From: Idiomarinaceae bacterium HL-53
GTDB taxonomy: Bacteria > Pseudomonadota > Gammaproteobacteria > Enterobacterales > Alteromonadaceae
Reading direction: 5' to 3'
Length of the DNA: 64,000 nt
NCBI GenBank assembly: GCA_001458075.1
Contig: LN899469.1
Location: 1,772,659-1,836,658, forward strand
The position numbers and the translations under genes were made by a program. This document shows, in pieces, positions 1-9,631 of this stretch (within the stretch, counting starts at the first letter, position 1; every line of letters begins with the position of its first letter). The notes beneath the pieces were generated by a model. That model made no database searches. It was given only the letters and a program-made list of their open reading frames with translations, and was not told where the DNA came from.

Positions 1-2
1 GA

Positions 3-149
3 CCGGTCAGCCTGAGCGGCACGGCGATTGACTATTTAGCCACGCCTACACATCTCTTTGGCGTGGGGAGTGGCATCATCTGGGCAATACTGATATTTAT
101 CGGCTTTGAAAGAGCACGTTCCCTGGATTCATCAACACCCAACTCGTGA
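3..149 (+). CDS. C-terminal end of a membrane protein (partial, unidentified)
   Basis: An open frame enters from the left edge and runs 48 codons to a TGA at 147-149. The translation has a convincing hydrophobic segment (FGVGSGIIWAILIFIGF) followed by a short polar tail (ERARSLDSSTPNS), which is the usual look of the last transmembrane helix of an inner-membrane protein. The start lies outside the window. Its last 53 bases overlap the 3' end of the convergent oxygenase gene. I do not recognise the family. The overlap and short length leave real doubt whether it is a gene at all. Confidence 0.4.
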   Translation, partial: PVSLSGTAIDYLATPTHLFGVGSGIIWAILIFIGFERARSLDSSTPNS

Positions 150-795
150 GAATGTACTTGTCATTACTTCGCGGTGTCGTTCCCCTGTGAGTGTGCGTGA
201 AGTAGGCTGGTGCGATCACCATTCTGCCTTTTCTTGGTTCTATCTGCTTGTTCTGATAATAGAAGTCCGTTGTACCACCTTCTGCCACGTCGTTTAAATA
301 GAACATAAATAAGAGCGTTCGATGCAGCGCTTCCGTGCTGTTTGGTTGTGGATACACTTCGCAGTGCCAGTAATTGTAATTCCCTTCGTCGGCACGATAC
401 CGCTGCGCTTGTATTGCGCCTAAACGGTATAAAAGCTTCATGTAATGAGCTTCGTTGCCTTTGGCTACCTCTGCAAAATTCTCATGCGTTAAGTTCACCA
501 CTTGGCCCGTGAGCGGATGTTTTACTTTTAAGGCGACCGGTGCAATTAAGCCAAAATGATAAGTTTGGAAGTACTCCAAAATCTTTTGCGCAGTCAGTGT
601 GCGAACTCGATTTACGAGTGATTGATACTCTGCATGTTGATCAAGGTACAAGTCATGACTGACTTTCTTATCTTTCTCAACGCCATGTCCCGTTTTTCCT
701 TCAACTAGGTGAGGAGAACTTTCGAATACCGCAATGAGTTCCTCGCACAGCTCGTCAGGCAAAGCATTATCGTAGATTCCTATAAAGTCAGACAT
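97..795 (-). CDS. 2OG-Fe(II) oxygenase, prolyl-4-hydroxylase-like
   Basis: This 232-residue protein has the double-stranded beta-helix signature of Fe(II)/2-oxoglutarate dioxygenases. A HxE pair (HCE, residues 144-146) is followed by a distal His in FTHTHRG (201 or 203) and a basic residue about ten further on (K213 in NDKYILTSW) that would bind the 2-oxoglutarate carboxylate. The family hydroxylates protein side chains or small molecules; the substrate here is not predictable. No signal peptide is seen, so it is probably cytosolic. Its start lies 5 bases after the stop of the lipoprotein gene upstream on the same strand, so the two are probably co-transcribed. The use of Glu instead of the commoner Asp in the metal triad is permitted in the family. 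Confidence 0.8.
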   Translation of the reverse strand: MSDFIGIYDNALPDELCEELIAVFESSPHLVEGKTGHGVEKDKKVSHDLYLDQHAEYQSLVNRVRTLTAQKILEYFQTYHFGLIAPVALKVKHPLTGQVVNLTHENFAEVAKGNEAHYMKLLYRLGAIQAQRYRADEGNYNYWHCEVYPQPNSTEALHRTLLFMFYLNDVAEGGTTDFYYQNKQIEPRKGRMVIAPAYFTHTHRGTTPRSNDKYILTSWVLMNPGNVLFQSR

Positions 796-800
796 GATAA

Positions 801-1250
801 TTAATGAGTCGCCGTTTCAGCAATCACACACATGCCCCCAGCGACTGTCACACGTGGCGGGGTAAGAACTTCACATGTTCCCATTAAACCTTCTTCTTCG
901 TTGCGCTGCGCAGCCATGGCATTGTATCGTTGCGCCAAGTCGTTCAGTTTCGCTTCATCGGCAACTGCCGTCGAATACAGAATAAATCGTTCTGGCCCGC
1001 CACAGGGTCTTTGTCCAACTGGCAGTAATTTACATTGATCCGGGTTTTCCGCTCGGGCAACGCCCGCCGTAGCTCTTATTTCGTTGAGTAGCGCGGCCAT
1101 CGTGTCTGCGGTCGCTGCTTCAATGTTGACTTCGTCAGGGACGGTATCGTTCTGATTACTCTCGCGTGTCATCTGCTCATTGTTACATGCTGCGAGTAGA
1201 CAGGCGCCTAATAACGTGACCCAAGTGAATTTACTTTGCAACCGATTCAT
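801..1250 (-). CDS. Predicted small lipoprotein of unknown function
   Basis: The 149-residue protein begins with a basic N-terminus, a hydrophobic stretch and a lipobox (LLAAC, lipidated Cys about residue 22), followed by a polar linker NNEQMTRES. The residue after Cys is Asn, not Asp, which favours outer-membrane sorting under the Lol rule. The mature part contains four further cysteines (CKLLPVGQRPCGGPE, then GTCEVL and GGMCVI) that could form two disulphides in the periplasm. A good Shine-Dalgarno (AGGATGA) precedes the ATG. It is the first gene of a probable pair with the oxygenase gene downstream. I do not recognise a family. Confidence 0.75.
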   Translation of the reverse strand: MNRLQSKFTWVTLLGACLLAACNNEQMTRESNQNDTVPDEVNIEAATADTMAALLNEIRATAGVARAENPDQCKLLPVGQRPCGGPERFILYSTAVADEAKLNDLAQRYNAMAAQRNEEEGLMGTCEVLTPPRVTVAGGMCVIAETATH

Positions 1251-1306
1251 TGTTCATCCTTTTTCTATTTTGAATAGCCTTAGTATTCATGAAATTGAAG
1301 ACAATA

Positions 1307-1330
1307 AAAAGGGGCGTTATCGCCCCTTTT
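1307..1330 (-). terminator. Rho-independent terminator of the subtilase gene
   Basis: A perfect 10-bp stem (AAAAGGGGCG / CGCCCCTTTT) closes a TTAT tetraloop. It lies 16 bases beyond the stop of the minus-strand protease gene. The flanking A and T runs make it readable on either strand. Confidence 0.9.
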
Positions 1331-1346
1331 ACGTTTTGTTTAGATA

Positions 1347-4300
1347 TTACGCTTTACGGCGACGACGCACGAAGAGTAATGGGAAAGCTAACAATAAAAG
1401 TAAGCCTCCAAAGTGACCTTCATACCATTTGTCGCTGCTCGGCTTGCGCTCTAAGGTGACGCTTACAGTAGTACTGTCGGAGAATTCACCATCAGAAACA
1501 GTGAGTTCAAACACGGCAGTTCCCTGAGTTGCGAGCGCTGGCACAGTAAAGCTTGCGCTTGCTGCGTTTGCGTTGCTAAGCGTTACATTTGGACCAGAAA
1601 GTTGAGCCCATTCGAACGTGAGCGTGTCACCCTCTGGGTCTGAACTCGCAGAGCCGTTCAATGTAACACCGGTATTGAACGCGGCACTTGCAGGCGCTGT
1701 CGCTGATGCCGTAGGCGCAGTGTTAGAGTTTTCAACAATGACTGAAACAGTCGCAGTTGAAGTTCCCAACCCGTTCGCATCGACAACTCGGTAAGTGAAG
1801 CTGTCGCTCCCTACAAAGTCAGCCTCTGGCGTGTAAACGAAAGCGAATGGATCCGCTTCTTCACCTTCGGCAACTTCTGCAGCAGCAATCGTACCGTTTA
1901 CTGGTGCAGAGACGATTTCAATCGAACCGTCGCCCACGGCAGCAAAGTTCATCGGCTGTACAGCTCGCCATTCACCCACGTCTGAATCGAGACGTGTTTC
2001 AGACAAGGTACGAAGACCGAGTTCGAATACGGTGCTCATATCCACAGCAATTGATTCATTTTCAAGTACCGTGATGTCGAGGTCGTCCGCAGTACCGATA
2101 CTAGTAGGTGTGACTTCATAGTCGAACTGAATGAAGCCGGTTTCACCTTGGGCTAATATCGCCTCATGAGACGAATTAGACACGGGTGAGAAACCTGAAC
2201 CATTGTAGTAGGCACTTAAACCAATTTCACCGGTTGTGTTCTCAAAGCCTACACTGCCGGTGCCTAAAGTGGCTGGCATGTCAACGTAGTTAAAGAACAC
2301 TTGATTGGTACCGAGGTTAATCCAAACTGCGAACGTATAGCGATCACCGTCTGGGTCATTCCAACGTGCGACATCATTCCATTCGTATACAAACCAGTCA
2401 TTGGTTCCGTCGCTGAGAACGTTGTAGTGAATTGCGCCGCCATTATCACCACCGACTTCAAAATCAGCCCAGAAGGGAGCAAGTGCACCATTTGGGCTTT
2501 CTGCATTGGGCATTTCTTGATTCTGGAAGCTTTCCGAAAAGCTTGTGTCTCCGGCTGTGATGAGACCGTTTTCAGTAAGACCGATCGTATTGACCGGTTG
2601 GCCGCCCCATTCGAATCCACCAAAGTTGCCGACGTTGAATGTGAATAATATTTCATCACAGCCCGCCGTACATGGAAGCGATGGACTTGTGGGAGAAATA
2701 TCGAGCAACGAAGTACCGGTCGCCAAAAAGTTCTGCACCGGCAACTCGGTTGTTGGTGCTTCATCAGTTACGGAACCAGCCCAAGTCATGGAGCGTTGGT
2801 TCTGTGCAATGCTGAACCCAACTTCGTTGGCGCGCGCAGAAGTAATGGTAATTGACTCAGGATCAATCTCCGTTCCTTGCGGTACCATCATGGTAAAGCT
2901 AACTGGCAAGCTCGCACCACTCGCGCCTAAGCGTGAGCTTATAGCTGCTGGCGCATCTGTGGTTAGATTCGCTGCATCGGTAACGGTGGTTGCTAATACG
3001 GCAGAATCCGCTGTGCGCTGTGCCATGATTGCAATTGGAAGATGTGCGTCGGCATATTGGCCAGACGTATCCTCCCACACTACTTGGCCAAATACCCAAC
3101 CTGGATTTGCATAGCTTACATCTACTGCGAGCGTGAAAGTTGCTTCACCTTCACCTTCAATGGTGACTTCTTCAGCAGAAAGTTCGCCAGTGACACCCGC
3201 GTTTGCGAATTCAACGCGGCCAACCCACGTACCTTCAGTAGGCAGGTGATTCGTTACCGTACGCTCAAATTCACAGCTTACTGCACAACCAACTGACGCA
3301 ATCGATGCTTTGTCAAAGGTTAACACCGAACGAACTGCTTCCGCGATATCCAAACGGCCTGCACCGCGATCGAATGGTGTAGCGTCTGTTGCAGCATCTT
3401 CTTTTAACACGTCTTGATTTGACGAAGTCATAAGAAGTGACTTCAGTTCTAAAGCGTTCAAATCAGGATTTAGCTGTTTCAACAAGGCTGCTGCGCCTGC
3501 CACATGTGGGCTCGCCATACTGGTTCCAGAGATAGCGTTATATTCTCCGCCGCGTGGAGCATAAGCAGAGAGGATATTTGTACCCGGAGCCGCAACATCA
3601 GGTTTCAAGAAGCTAGCGTTACCATTCGGTCCACGAGAGCTGCTTGCTGACATAATGTCTGTGCTGGCTTCGTCGATGAATACTTGCGCTTCTGGTGAGA
3701 TAACACCCGTGTCTCCCTCTTGCCAGCTGGCAAGGAGCGATTCACCATCGCTGCTTGAAATTGCAACTGAAGGGATGTTGGCACCTGGCATCGACATAGA
3801 GATAATGCCAGTTGCAGCATTGTCCACTACGATCAGACCAATGGCGCCTGCATTCTCAGCATTCACTGCCTTATCAGTAAATGCGCAAGTTCCGCGTGGA
3901 ATAACTGCGATGTGGTCAAGTAAGCTGTCTTCAGGGAATGCAGCACAACCTTCGACATTCGTGTCGTCAATCGCACCTGAATACATAAGTGGACCTTCAA
4001 CCGCGACTTCGACCTGTGTACCCGTACCGTCGTCTTCTGTTGGCCACGTAAAGTCACCCGCACCCATGATGGCAGGAACACCATCTAAACCTGGGCCGTC
4101 GACTGTTTTATCAGCGAAGAAACGACCGGTTTGCGTATTTGCAACGGCTAAGCCAGGTTCGGCACAAGCTGGGCAGCCCACTGTTTGAGGGCCATTTCCG
4201 CTGTTTCCAGCAGCCGTCACCATGAGTACGCCGGCAGCTTCTGCAGCTTCAAATATAGGCGTGTACACGCTGTTGGCAGGATCGCCACCTGCACCACCGC

Positions 4301-5342
4301 CCCATGAGTTATTGACAATGTCGGCGCCATCCGCAACGGCATCTTCAAGTGCGGGTACCAACATAGCGTTGGAACCACTTCCTGTGCCAGCTGGAGTTTG
4401 GAATAGAGCCTTATAAACCATCAACGTGGCACCTGGTGCAACACCTGACAATCCGACATCAACGCCTTGGTATGTGGTAGAAACCACGTTACCTACGGCG
4501 GTTCCTGCTACGTGAGTACCATGTCCGCCGTAATCGAGCGGACTAATGTGCTCACTTGGGTGAACTGCAAATGTTGGTGTGTAATAGCGAGCCACGGCAA
4601 GCTTGTCATTACAGAACGACGCATCGATCACAGAGCAATAGTCATCATCGGGCAAGCCTGAGGGGAGGGTGTGGCCACTGTCTTGGAACATCGGATGCTC
4701 TGAGCGAATACCACCATCGACAATTGCTACTTTAACGCCATCACCTGCTCGGGCACGAGCATCGTCACCACCGATCAGCTCCCAAACTTCGGGAGCATTG
4801 ACCAGTTCTAGCGACGTATCGGTTTGTGCGTATACGAGTTCATGTTCATAGACGCGTTTCACTCCAGGAATTTGGAGCAGTTCGTTTTTCGCGTCTACTT
4901 GGCCCGGAATTGAAATAACCGCGCCATTTAAAAGAATGTTTAGGTTCCGCTCAATTTGAGCTGAGGGGAAACGATTGCTTAGTTCACTTGCAAATTCGCG
5001 CTGACGATCAGCAAGGTACGCTTGATACCCTTGTGCTGCGGCAGAACGAAGATTTAATTTCTCTTCTCCATATGCGCCACGATAGGTGGGTGCTAAGCCA
5101 CGCACACCGCCTTGATAGGTTGCGAGTGGGGCGTCTTCTAATTCAATGATGTAGTAGGTAGGGAACTGTTGTTGAACTTGCGCTGTTGCTTTCTCAGCGC
5201 TATTTCCCTGGCCTACGAGAACCGCATTAAGCTCTGTTTGCACAGGACTTAAAGCACTCGCGCTCACACCGAAGCTCAGGGCCGAAGCGACCACTGAAGC
5301 TACAAGTGTCATACGAGGCACTCGTGTTTGGTTTGTTTTCAT
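1347..5342 (-). CDS. Secreted S8 subtilisin-like serine protease, multidomain, GlyGly-CTERM
   Basis: This 1331-residue pre-pro-protease starts with a signal peptide (about 1-30) and an inhibitor-I9-type propeptide (about 60-175). The S8 catalytic domain has Asp209 (VAIVDGG), His274 (GGHGTHVAG), oxyanion Asn345 (NNSWGGG) and Ser608 (SGTSMASPHVAG). A PA domain is inserted at about 446-545. Behind the catalytic domain come an Fn3-like region, a nidogen-like beta domain (about 900-1090), a cadherin-type Ig repeat (SDSFTYRVVDANG) and a PKD/REJ-like repeat. The tail is a GlyGly-CTERM signal: FGG, a hydrophobic helix and RRRRKA. Proteins with this tail are processed by rhombosortase and exported by type II secretion in related bacteria. 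Likely role: extracellular protein degradation. A GAGG Shine-Dalgarno stands about 10 bases before the ATG. Confidence 0.93.
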   Translation of the reverse strand: MKTNQTRVPRMTLVASVVASALSFGVSASALSPVQTELNAVLVGQGNSAEKATAQVQQQFPTYYIIELEDAPLATYQGGVRGLAPTYRGAYGEEKLNLRSAAAQGYQAYLADRQREFASELSNRFPSAQIERNLNILLNGAVISIPGQVDAKNELLQIPGVKRVYEHELVYAQTDTSLELVNAPEVWELIGGDDARARAGDGVKVAIVDGGIRSEHPMFQDSGHTLPSGLPDDDYCSVIDASFCNDKLAVARYYTPTFAVHPSEHISPLDYGGHGTHVAGTAVGNVVSTTYQGVDVGLSGVAPGATLMVYKALFQTPAGTGSGSNAMLVPALEDAVADGADIVNNSWGGGAGGDPANSVYTPIFEAAEAAGVLMVTAAGNSGNGPQTVGCPACAEPGLAVANTQTGRFFADKTVDGPGLDGVPAIMGAGDFTWPTEDDGTGTQVEVAVEGPLMYSGAIDDTNVEGCAAFPEDSLLDHIAVIPRGTCAFTDKAVNAENAGAIGLIVVDNAATGIISMSMPGANIPSVAISSSDGESLLASWQEGDTGVISPEAQVFIDEASTDIMSASSSRGPNGNASFLKPDVAAPGTNILSAYAPRGGEYNAISGTSMASPHVAGAAALLKQLNPDLNALELKSLLMTSSNQDVLKEDAATDATPFDRGAGRLDIAEAVRSVLTFDKASIASVGCAVSCEFERTVTNHLPTEGTWVGRVEFANAGVTGELSAEEVTIEGEGEATFTLAVDVSYANPGWVFGQVVWEDTSGQYADAHLPIAIMAQRTADSAVLATTVTDAANLTTDAPAAISSRLGASGASLPVSFTMMVPQGTEIDPESITITSARANEVGFSIAQNQRSMTWAGSVTDEAPTTELPVQNFLATGTSLLDISPTSPSLPCTAGCDEILFTFNVGNFGGFEWGGQPVNTIGLTENGLITAGDTSFSESFQNQEMPNAESPNGALAPFWADFEVGGDNGGAIHYNVLSDGTNDWFVYEWNDVARWNDPDGDRYTFAVWINLGTNQVFFNYVDMPATLGTGSVGFENTTGEIGLSAYYNGSGFSPVSNSSHEAILAQGETGFIQFDYEVTPTSIGTADDLDITVLENESIAVDMSTVFELGLRTLSETRLDSDVGEWRAVQPMNFAAVGDGSIEIVSAPVNGTIAAAEVAEGEEADPFAFVYTPEADFVGSDSFTYRVVDANGLGTSTATVSVIVENSNTAPTASATAPASAAFNTGVTLNGSASSDPEGDTLTFEWAQLSGPNVTLSNANAASASFTVPALATQGTAVFELTVSDGEFSDSTTVSVTLERKPSSDKWYEGHFGGLLLLLAFPLLFVRRRRKA

Positions 5343-5639
5343 CCTAGGATATCCTCAATTAGTGCATTTGTTATATACATCTACGGTGGTATGTTTTTTA
5401 TATGTCTACCGACATCTGAATATAAATGAATAAAGCGTGAATTTGTACTCTTTACGTCGACACTTGTTAAAGACATGTAACGACAAGGAATTTGCCGGAA
5501 AGTAACGTGGTTATTGAATTTTTCGTGAGAGAATAAAGCGCTGTTGTAACACTCTGTAACAATTTCCCTGAACAGCTTGTACCGGCCGCACAGTAGTTAT
5601 AGGATCAGTACAGTTTATTAATTCAAGAAGGCAGTAGTA
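5343..5639. promoter_or_regulatory. Divergent intergenic region between subtilase and oxygenase genes
   Basis: These 297 AT-rich bases must hold the promoters of two divergent genes. On the plus strand CTTGTA (5576-5581) and TATAGG (5598-5603) sit 16 bases apart, a modest sigma70 match. Two copies of TGTAACA, about one helical turn apart (around 5534 and 5545), lie just upstream and could be an activator or repressor site. No clear promoter was found for the protease. No open frame of interest is present. Confidence 0.35.
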
Positions 5640-6572
5640 ATGAGTTCAATACCTCACGTGAACGTCGGTCTATACGATCAAAACTTTGATGAATTTGTGA
5701 AAACGTTGGGAGCGGGTTATGAAGTGAATGGCTTCGTGGCGCTGACTCATCACGGTATTCCTGCTGAGGAAATTTTGCAGGCATTAGATACAACGCGCAC
5801 ATTATTCGATCTTCCTGAAGACGTGAAAATGCAATACAAGGCGACTTCGGGCGGTGCTCGTGGCTATACTCCATTTGGAACCGAGATCGCGAAAGATTCG
5901 AAACATGTGGATTTAAAGGAGTTTTGGCACGTGGGCCGAGAGCTGGAGGGGGAGCCACCTTACCCGCAACTGTTACCAAACATTTGGCCGCAAGAATTGC
6001 CTGCGTTTAAACAAGACATGTTGAAACTTTATGCAGCACTCGACGCTCTAGGTAATCGTGTTTTAGAGGGGATTGCCGTTTATTTGAAGCAACCGAGAGA
6101 CTACTTTAAGTCGCGCGTAAACTTAGGCAATTCAATTTTGCGTCCGTTACATTATCCGCCTATCGTTGAGGAAGGAACACCTTCGGTAAGAGCAGCGGCG
6201 CATGAGGATATTAATGTCATTACGCTGTTGGTGGGTTCCCGTGAGCCAGGGTTAGAAGTGTTGTCTAAGTCAGGTGCATGGGTGGCTGTAACTATTCTGG
6301 AAGGCGCCATTATTTGTAATGTGGGTGATATGTTACAGCGTCTTACGAACGGTGTTCTCCCATCGACCACACACCGCGTGGTGAATCCGCCAGCACCGTT
6401 TAATAAGTCTTCACGGTATAGCATTCCGTTCTTCCTACACTTCAATCCTGATGTCGTCATTGACGCGCTCGATAGCTGTGTGAGCGAGGAAAATCCAAAG
6501 AAACATGACGCAATTACTGCAGACGAATACCTCAATGAGAGATTACGTGAAATTGGTCTGTTAAAGGCATGA
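5640..6572 (+). CDS. Isopenicillin-N-synthase-family 2OG-Fe(II) oxygenase
   Basis: The 310-residue protein matches the IPNS/ACC-oxidase-like branch of 2OG-Fe(II) dioxygenases. It has an N-terminal non-haem dioxygenase region (NGFVALTHHGIP), the metal triad His188-x-Asp190 (AAHEDINVITLL) and His245 (STTHRVVNP), and the co-substrate motif RxS at 259-261 (SRYSIPFF). Bacterial members act on small molecules; substrate and product are unknown here. No secretion signal is seen. An AGAAGGCAG Shine-Dalgarno precedes the ATG. Its stop overlaps the start of the thioesterase gene (ATGA), which implies translational coupling and perhaps a shared acyl or aromatic substrate; that last point is inference. 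Confidence 0.88.
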   Translation: MSSIPHVNVGLYDQNFDEFVKTLGAGYEVNGFVALTHHGIPAEEILQALDTTRTLFDLPEDVKMQYKATSGGARGYTPFGTEIAKDSKHVDLKEFWHVGRELEGEPPYPQLLPNIWPQELPAFKQDMLKLYAALDALGNRVLEGIAVYLKQPRDYFKSRVNLGNSILRPLHYPPIVEEGTPSVRAAAHEDINVITLLVGSREPGLEVLSKSGAWVAVTILEGAIICNVGDMLQRLTNGVLPSTTHRVVNPPAPFNKSSRYSIPFFLHFNPDVVIDALDSCVSEENPKKHDAITADEYLNERLREIGLLKA

Positions 6573-7111
6573 GTCTACTCGGGAGGCTCGCTTGGATTTT
6601 AATCAAGCGAGCGCGGGTGGGGCGAATCCATCCGTTAGATAAATTACGAGTTCGCTCTCGTGTCATGCCTCAGGATCTGGATTTAAACCTTCATGTAAAC
6701 AATGGCCGATATCTCACCTTTGCAGATTTAGGCAGAATGGATTGGTTTATTCGGACTGGTTGTTTTCAGGCGGCTAGGAAAGAGAAGTGTATTCCTGTGA
6801 TCGGCGACGCGACGGCCCGATTTATTCGTCAGTTACGAGCGTTCGACCGGTTTTATGTGGAAACGCAATTACTTGGTTGGAATGAAAAGTGGGCTTATCT
6901 GGAACATCGTATACTCGACCAACAGGACCGCTTGGTAGCGATTGTTGTAGTGAGAGGTATGTTTTGGAATAAACAAACAGGTGGAATGACGCCTCAGCAA
7001 CTATTAGCTTCTACCGGTAATGCGCACCTTGAAAACCTGGAATTACCACTTTGGGTGCAGCGCTGGGAAGAGAGCTTGAATACACTCTCAGCGAGCTATA
7101 AAAAAGCATAA
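6569..7111 (+). CDS. Hotdog-fold acyl-CoA thioesterase family protein
   Basis: This 180-residue protein carries the 4HBT/acyl-ACP-thioesterase-like signature DLDLNLHVNNGRYLTFAD near residues 33-50, with the conserved D-x-N-x-H-x-N-N-x-x-Y arrangement that shapes the hotdog active site. The family hydrolyses acyl-CoA or acyl-ACP thioesters. The N-terminal LAWILIKRAR segment could associate with the membrane. Its ATG overlaps the TGA of the oxygenase upstream, so the two form a coupled pair, and it faces fadE across a bidirectional terminator. The exact acyl substrate cannot be read from the sequence. Confidence 0.82.
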   Translation: MSLLGRLAWILIKRARVGRIHPLDKLRVRSRVMPQDLDLNLHVNNGRYLTFADLGRMDWFIRTGCFQAARKEKCIPVIGDATARFIRQLRAFDRFYVETQLLGWNEKWAYLEHRILDQQDRLVAIVVVRGMFWNKQTGGMTPQQLLASTGNAHLENLELPLWVQRWEESLNTLSASYKKA

Positions 7112-7138
7112 AAAAACCCAGCCAAGACTGGGTTTTTT
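7111..7138. terminator. Bidirectional terminator between thioesterase gene and fadE
   Basis: An 11-bp stem (AAAAAACCCAG / CTGGGTTTTTT) with a 6-base loop lies between the two convergent stops. The A-run and T-run flanks serve both directions. Confidence 0.92.
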
Positions 7139-7155
7139 CATCTGCAACGAATCAC

Positions 7156-9591
7156 TTACGCTGCATCTTTTGCTTGGTCTTTGCCTACTTGTCCTGCGAG
7201 TAAGTAGTCATGGTTGAAATCATCGACGTTAATTACTTTTAAGCGACCTTCTTCAGCACGTTGCAGCAAGGCAACTTCGTCGTCATTTAAAACGCCAAGC
7301 TCTTTGCCTTTGGCTGCCACTTCCTGCAGTTGTGTGAATGGCATCCGTTTACCCGCTGCTTTTTCAACTTTTGCATGGAGAGGCTCAGCTGCGATGATAT
7401 CTTTCAACACTGATTCAAGGTAGCCGAAAGGACCGTCTGAAGCTAGGAACTGACCTTCGCCTAAGCGATCACGAGCAATGTTAGGCTCCATCAAAATTCT
7501 TGAAATCTTATGGTCAAGAACATCTGAAGGTGCTTTCACAAAGCGCCCGAATGGGTATGTAATAACACGCAGGAAACCACCGACGGCACCAAAGTTTTCG
7601 TACAGAGCGCGTTGGCTTTCTTGTAGTTTGTGAAGTGTGTCTTGCATCGCCCAATGAACAAAGACTAAATCTTCTTTCGGACGACCATCGTCTTCAAATC
7701 GTTTCAAGATGGCTGAACCGATATAGAGATAGCTCAACATATCACCGAGGCGTGCTGAAATACGCTCTTTACGCTTCAATTCACCACCTAAAACGCCCAT
7801 CGCCACGTCGGACATGAGCGCAAGATTACTACTGAAACGTGTCATCTGCTTATAGTAACGTGCAGTCTCGTCGTTCGCTGGCGCGCTGACTAGGCGGTAG
7901 CCGCCTAAGCCAAGCCAGAAAGAGCGCACGAAGTTACTCATAACAAACCCGATATGGCCAAATAATGCTTTGTCGAAACGACGCACTGCTTCACCGCCTT
8001 CCAGAGCCGCAGCTTCCATTTCTTCTAGCACAAACGGATGGCAACGAATCGCACCTTGGCCATAAATCATCATGTTGCGGGTTAGGATGTTTGCGCCTTC
8101 TACCGTAATTGCGATAGGTGTACCTTGATACCCTCGGCCTAAGTAGTTATTCGGGCCTAAGCAGATCCCTTTACCACCATGAATATCCATTGCATCGTTC
8201 ATCACTAAACGAAGTTTTTCTGTCATATGATATTTGGCAATCGCAGACACCACAGACGGTTTTTCGCCCAGATCGATACCACCGGTCGACATCTTGGTGA
8301 CCGCATCCATCAGATATGCGTTACCACCAATGCGCGCCATGGCCTCTTCAACACCTTCCATTTTTCCGATAGGTAGCTTGAATTGACGACGAATGCGCGA
8401 GTAAGCTCCCGTAGCAAGTGCCAATGATTTTGCGCCACCGGCACTGTTTGAAGGCAATGTAATTGCACGGCCTACTGACAGACACTCGACCAGCATACGC
8501 CAGCCTTTCCCGGCCATGTCTTTACCACCAATGATGTAATCTAGTGGGATAAACACGTCTTTACCGCGGATCGGTCCGTTATGGAACGGCACGTTTAATG
8601 GGAAATGACGACGTCCAATTTCCATACCCTGGGTGTCACGAGGCAACAAGGCTGCTGTGATTCCCAACTCTTCCTTTTCGCCGATCAGCTTTTCTGGATC
8701 GTATAGTTTGAATGCCAAACCGACGACGGTTGCGATCGGCGCGAGCGTAATGTAGCGCTTATTGAAGTTCAGCTTGATGCCGACGATCTCTTTCCCTTCC
8801 CATTCGCCTTTACAAATCACACCTGTATCTGGAATGGCGCCCGCGTCGGAGCCTGCTTCTGGGCTCGTAAGTGCAAAGCAAGGAATCTCTTCACCGGTTG
8901 CAAGGCGTGGTAAGTAATGATTCTTCTGCTCTTCAGTACCGTAGTGCTGAAGAAGTTCACCTGGGCCTAACGAGTTAGGAACACCTACGGTACTTGCTAA
9001 AATAGTTGAATGACCAGCGAGTTTCTGTAGAACACGAGACTGAGCATAAGCAGAGAACTCAAGCCCGCCATATTCCTTTTTAATGATCATGGCGAAGAAT
9101 TTGCGCTCGCGCAGGTACTGCCATACTTCAGGGGACATGTCCGCAAGCTCGTGCGTTGACTCCCAGTCGTCCATCATTTTACAGACTTCTTCACATGGAC
9201 CATCAAGGAAAGCCTGTTCTTCTTTCGTCAGGCGTGGCGCTGGATAAGTATGCAGCTTTTTCCAATCAGGATTACCGCGGAACACTTCAGCTTCCCACCA
9301 GACAGTACCGGCTTCAATTGCGTCACGCTCGGTATCTGACATTTCCGGCATGATTTTACGGTAAACTTTTAGAATGGATGAAGTAAAAACACTTCTGCGC
9401 ACTGGGGTGAACACAAATGGCACAAGTAAAATACCTGCTATCACCCAGGGCACCCAGGCGAAAACTTCGAAGGTTGTACCGATCGCTAACATCACAGCAG
9501 TTCCCGCTGTGAATGTTAACAGCGACACACGGTGATAAATTAACGCGCCCAGCACAACAAGAGTTGCTAAACACCAAAGAAGGACACTCAT
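7156..9591 (-). CDS. fadE: Acyl-CoA dehydrogenase FadE
   Basis: FadE catalyses the first step of fatty-acid beta-oxidation, the FAD-dependent oxidation of acyl-CoA to trans-2-enoyl-CoA. The 811-residue length matches the E. coli-type enzyme (about 814), much longer than ordinary acyl-CoA dehydrogenases. Two N-terminal membrane segments (about 1-65) anchor it. The central dehydrogenase domain includes [14 protein letters not shown] and [14 protein letters not shown]. The C-terminal DUF1974-type extension ends in DQAKDAA. The promoter has a FadR-type operator across its start site, so fatty-acid-responsive repression is expected. It stands alone between a terminator and its own promoter. Confidence 0.96.
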   Translation of the reverse strand: MSVLLWCLATLVVLGALIYHRVSLLTFTAGTAVMLAIGTTFEVFAWVPWVIAGILLVPFVFTPVRRSVFTSSILKVYRKIMPEMSDTERDAIEAGTVWWEAEVFRGNPDWKKLHTYPAPRLTKEEQAFLDGPCEEVCKMMDDWESTHELADMSPEVWQYLRERKFFAMIIKKEYGGLEFSAYAQSRVLQKLAGHSTILASTVGVPNSLGPGELLQHYGTEEQKNHYLPRLATGEEIPCFALTSPEAGSDAGAIPDTGVICKGEWEGKEIVGIKLNFNKRYITLAPIATVVGLAFKLYDPEKLIGEKEELGITAALLPRDTQGMEIGRRHFPLNVPFHNGPIRGKDVFIPLDYIIGGKDMAGKGWRMLVECLSVGRAITLPSNSAGGAKSLALATGAYSRIRRQFKLPIGKMEGVEEAMARIGGNAYLMDAVTKMSTGGIDLGEKPSVVSAIAKYHMTEKLRLVMNDAMDIHGGKGICLGPNNYLGRGYQGTPIAITVEGANILTRNMMIYGQGAIRCHPFVLEEMEAAALEGGEAVRRFDKALFGHIGFVMSNFVRSFWLGLGGYRLVSAPANDETARYYKQMTRFSSNLALMSDVAMGVLGGELKRKERISARLGDMLSYLYIGSAILKRFEDDGRPKEDLVFVHWAMQDTLHKLQESQRALYENFGAVGGFLRVITYPFGRFVKAPSDVLDHKISRILMEPNIARDRLGEGQFLASDGPFGYLESVLKDIIAAEPLHAKVEKAAGKRMPFTQLQEVAAKGKELGVLNDDEVALLQRAEEGRLKVINVDDFNHDYLLAGQVGKDQAKDAA

Positions 9592-9608
9592 TTCTTCACT
9601 CCTAATAA

Positions 9609-9625
9609 TTGAGGTCTGACCAGTT
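9609..9625 (-). promoter_or_regulatory. FadR-type operator of fadE
   Basis: Read on the minus strand the site is AACTGGTCAGACCTCAA. It contains the TGGTCnGACC core of the enterobacterial FadR consensus. It begins directly after the -10 element, covering the expected start site, which is a typical repressor position. Confidence 0.72.
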
Positions 9626-9631
9626 ACCTAG

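Noticed and set aside
2264-3114. Long open frames antisense to or in another frame of the subtilase gene (up to 189 codons)
   Set aside because: They lie wholly within a well-supported gene, have no family resemblance and look like shadows of a GC-biased coding sequence.
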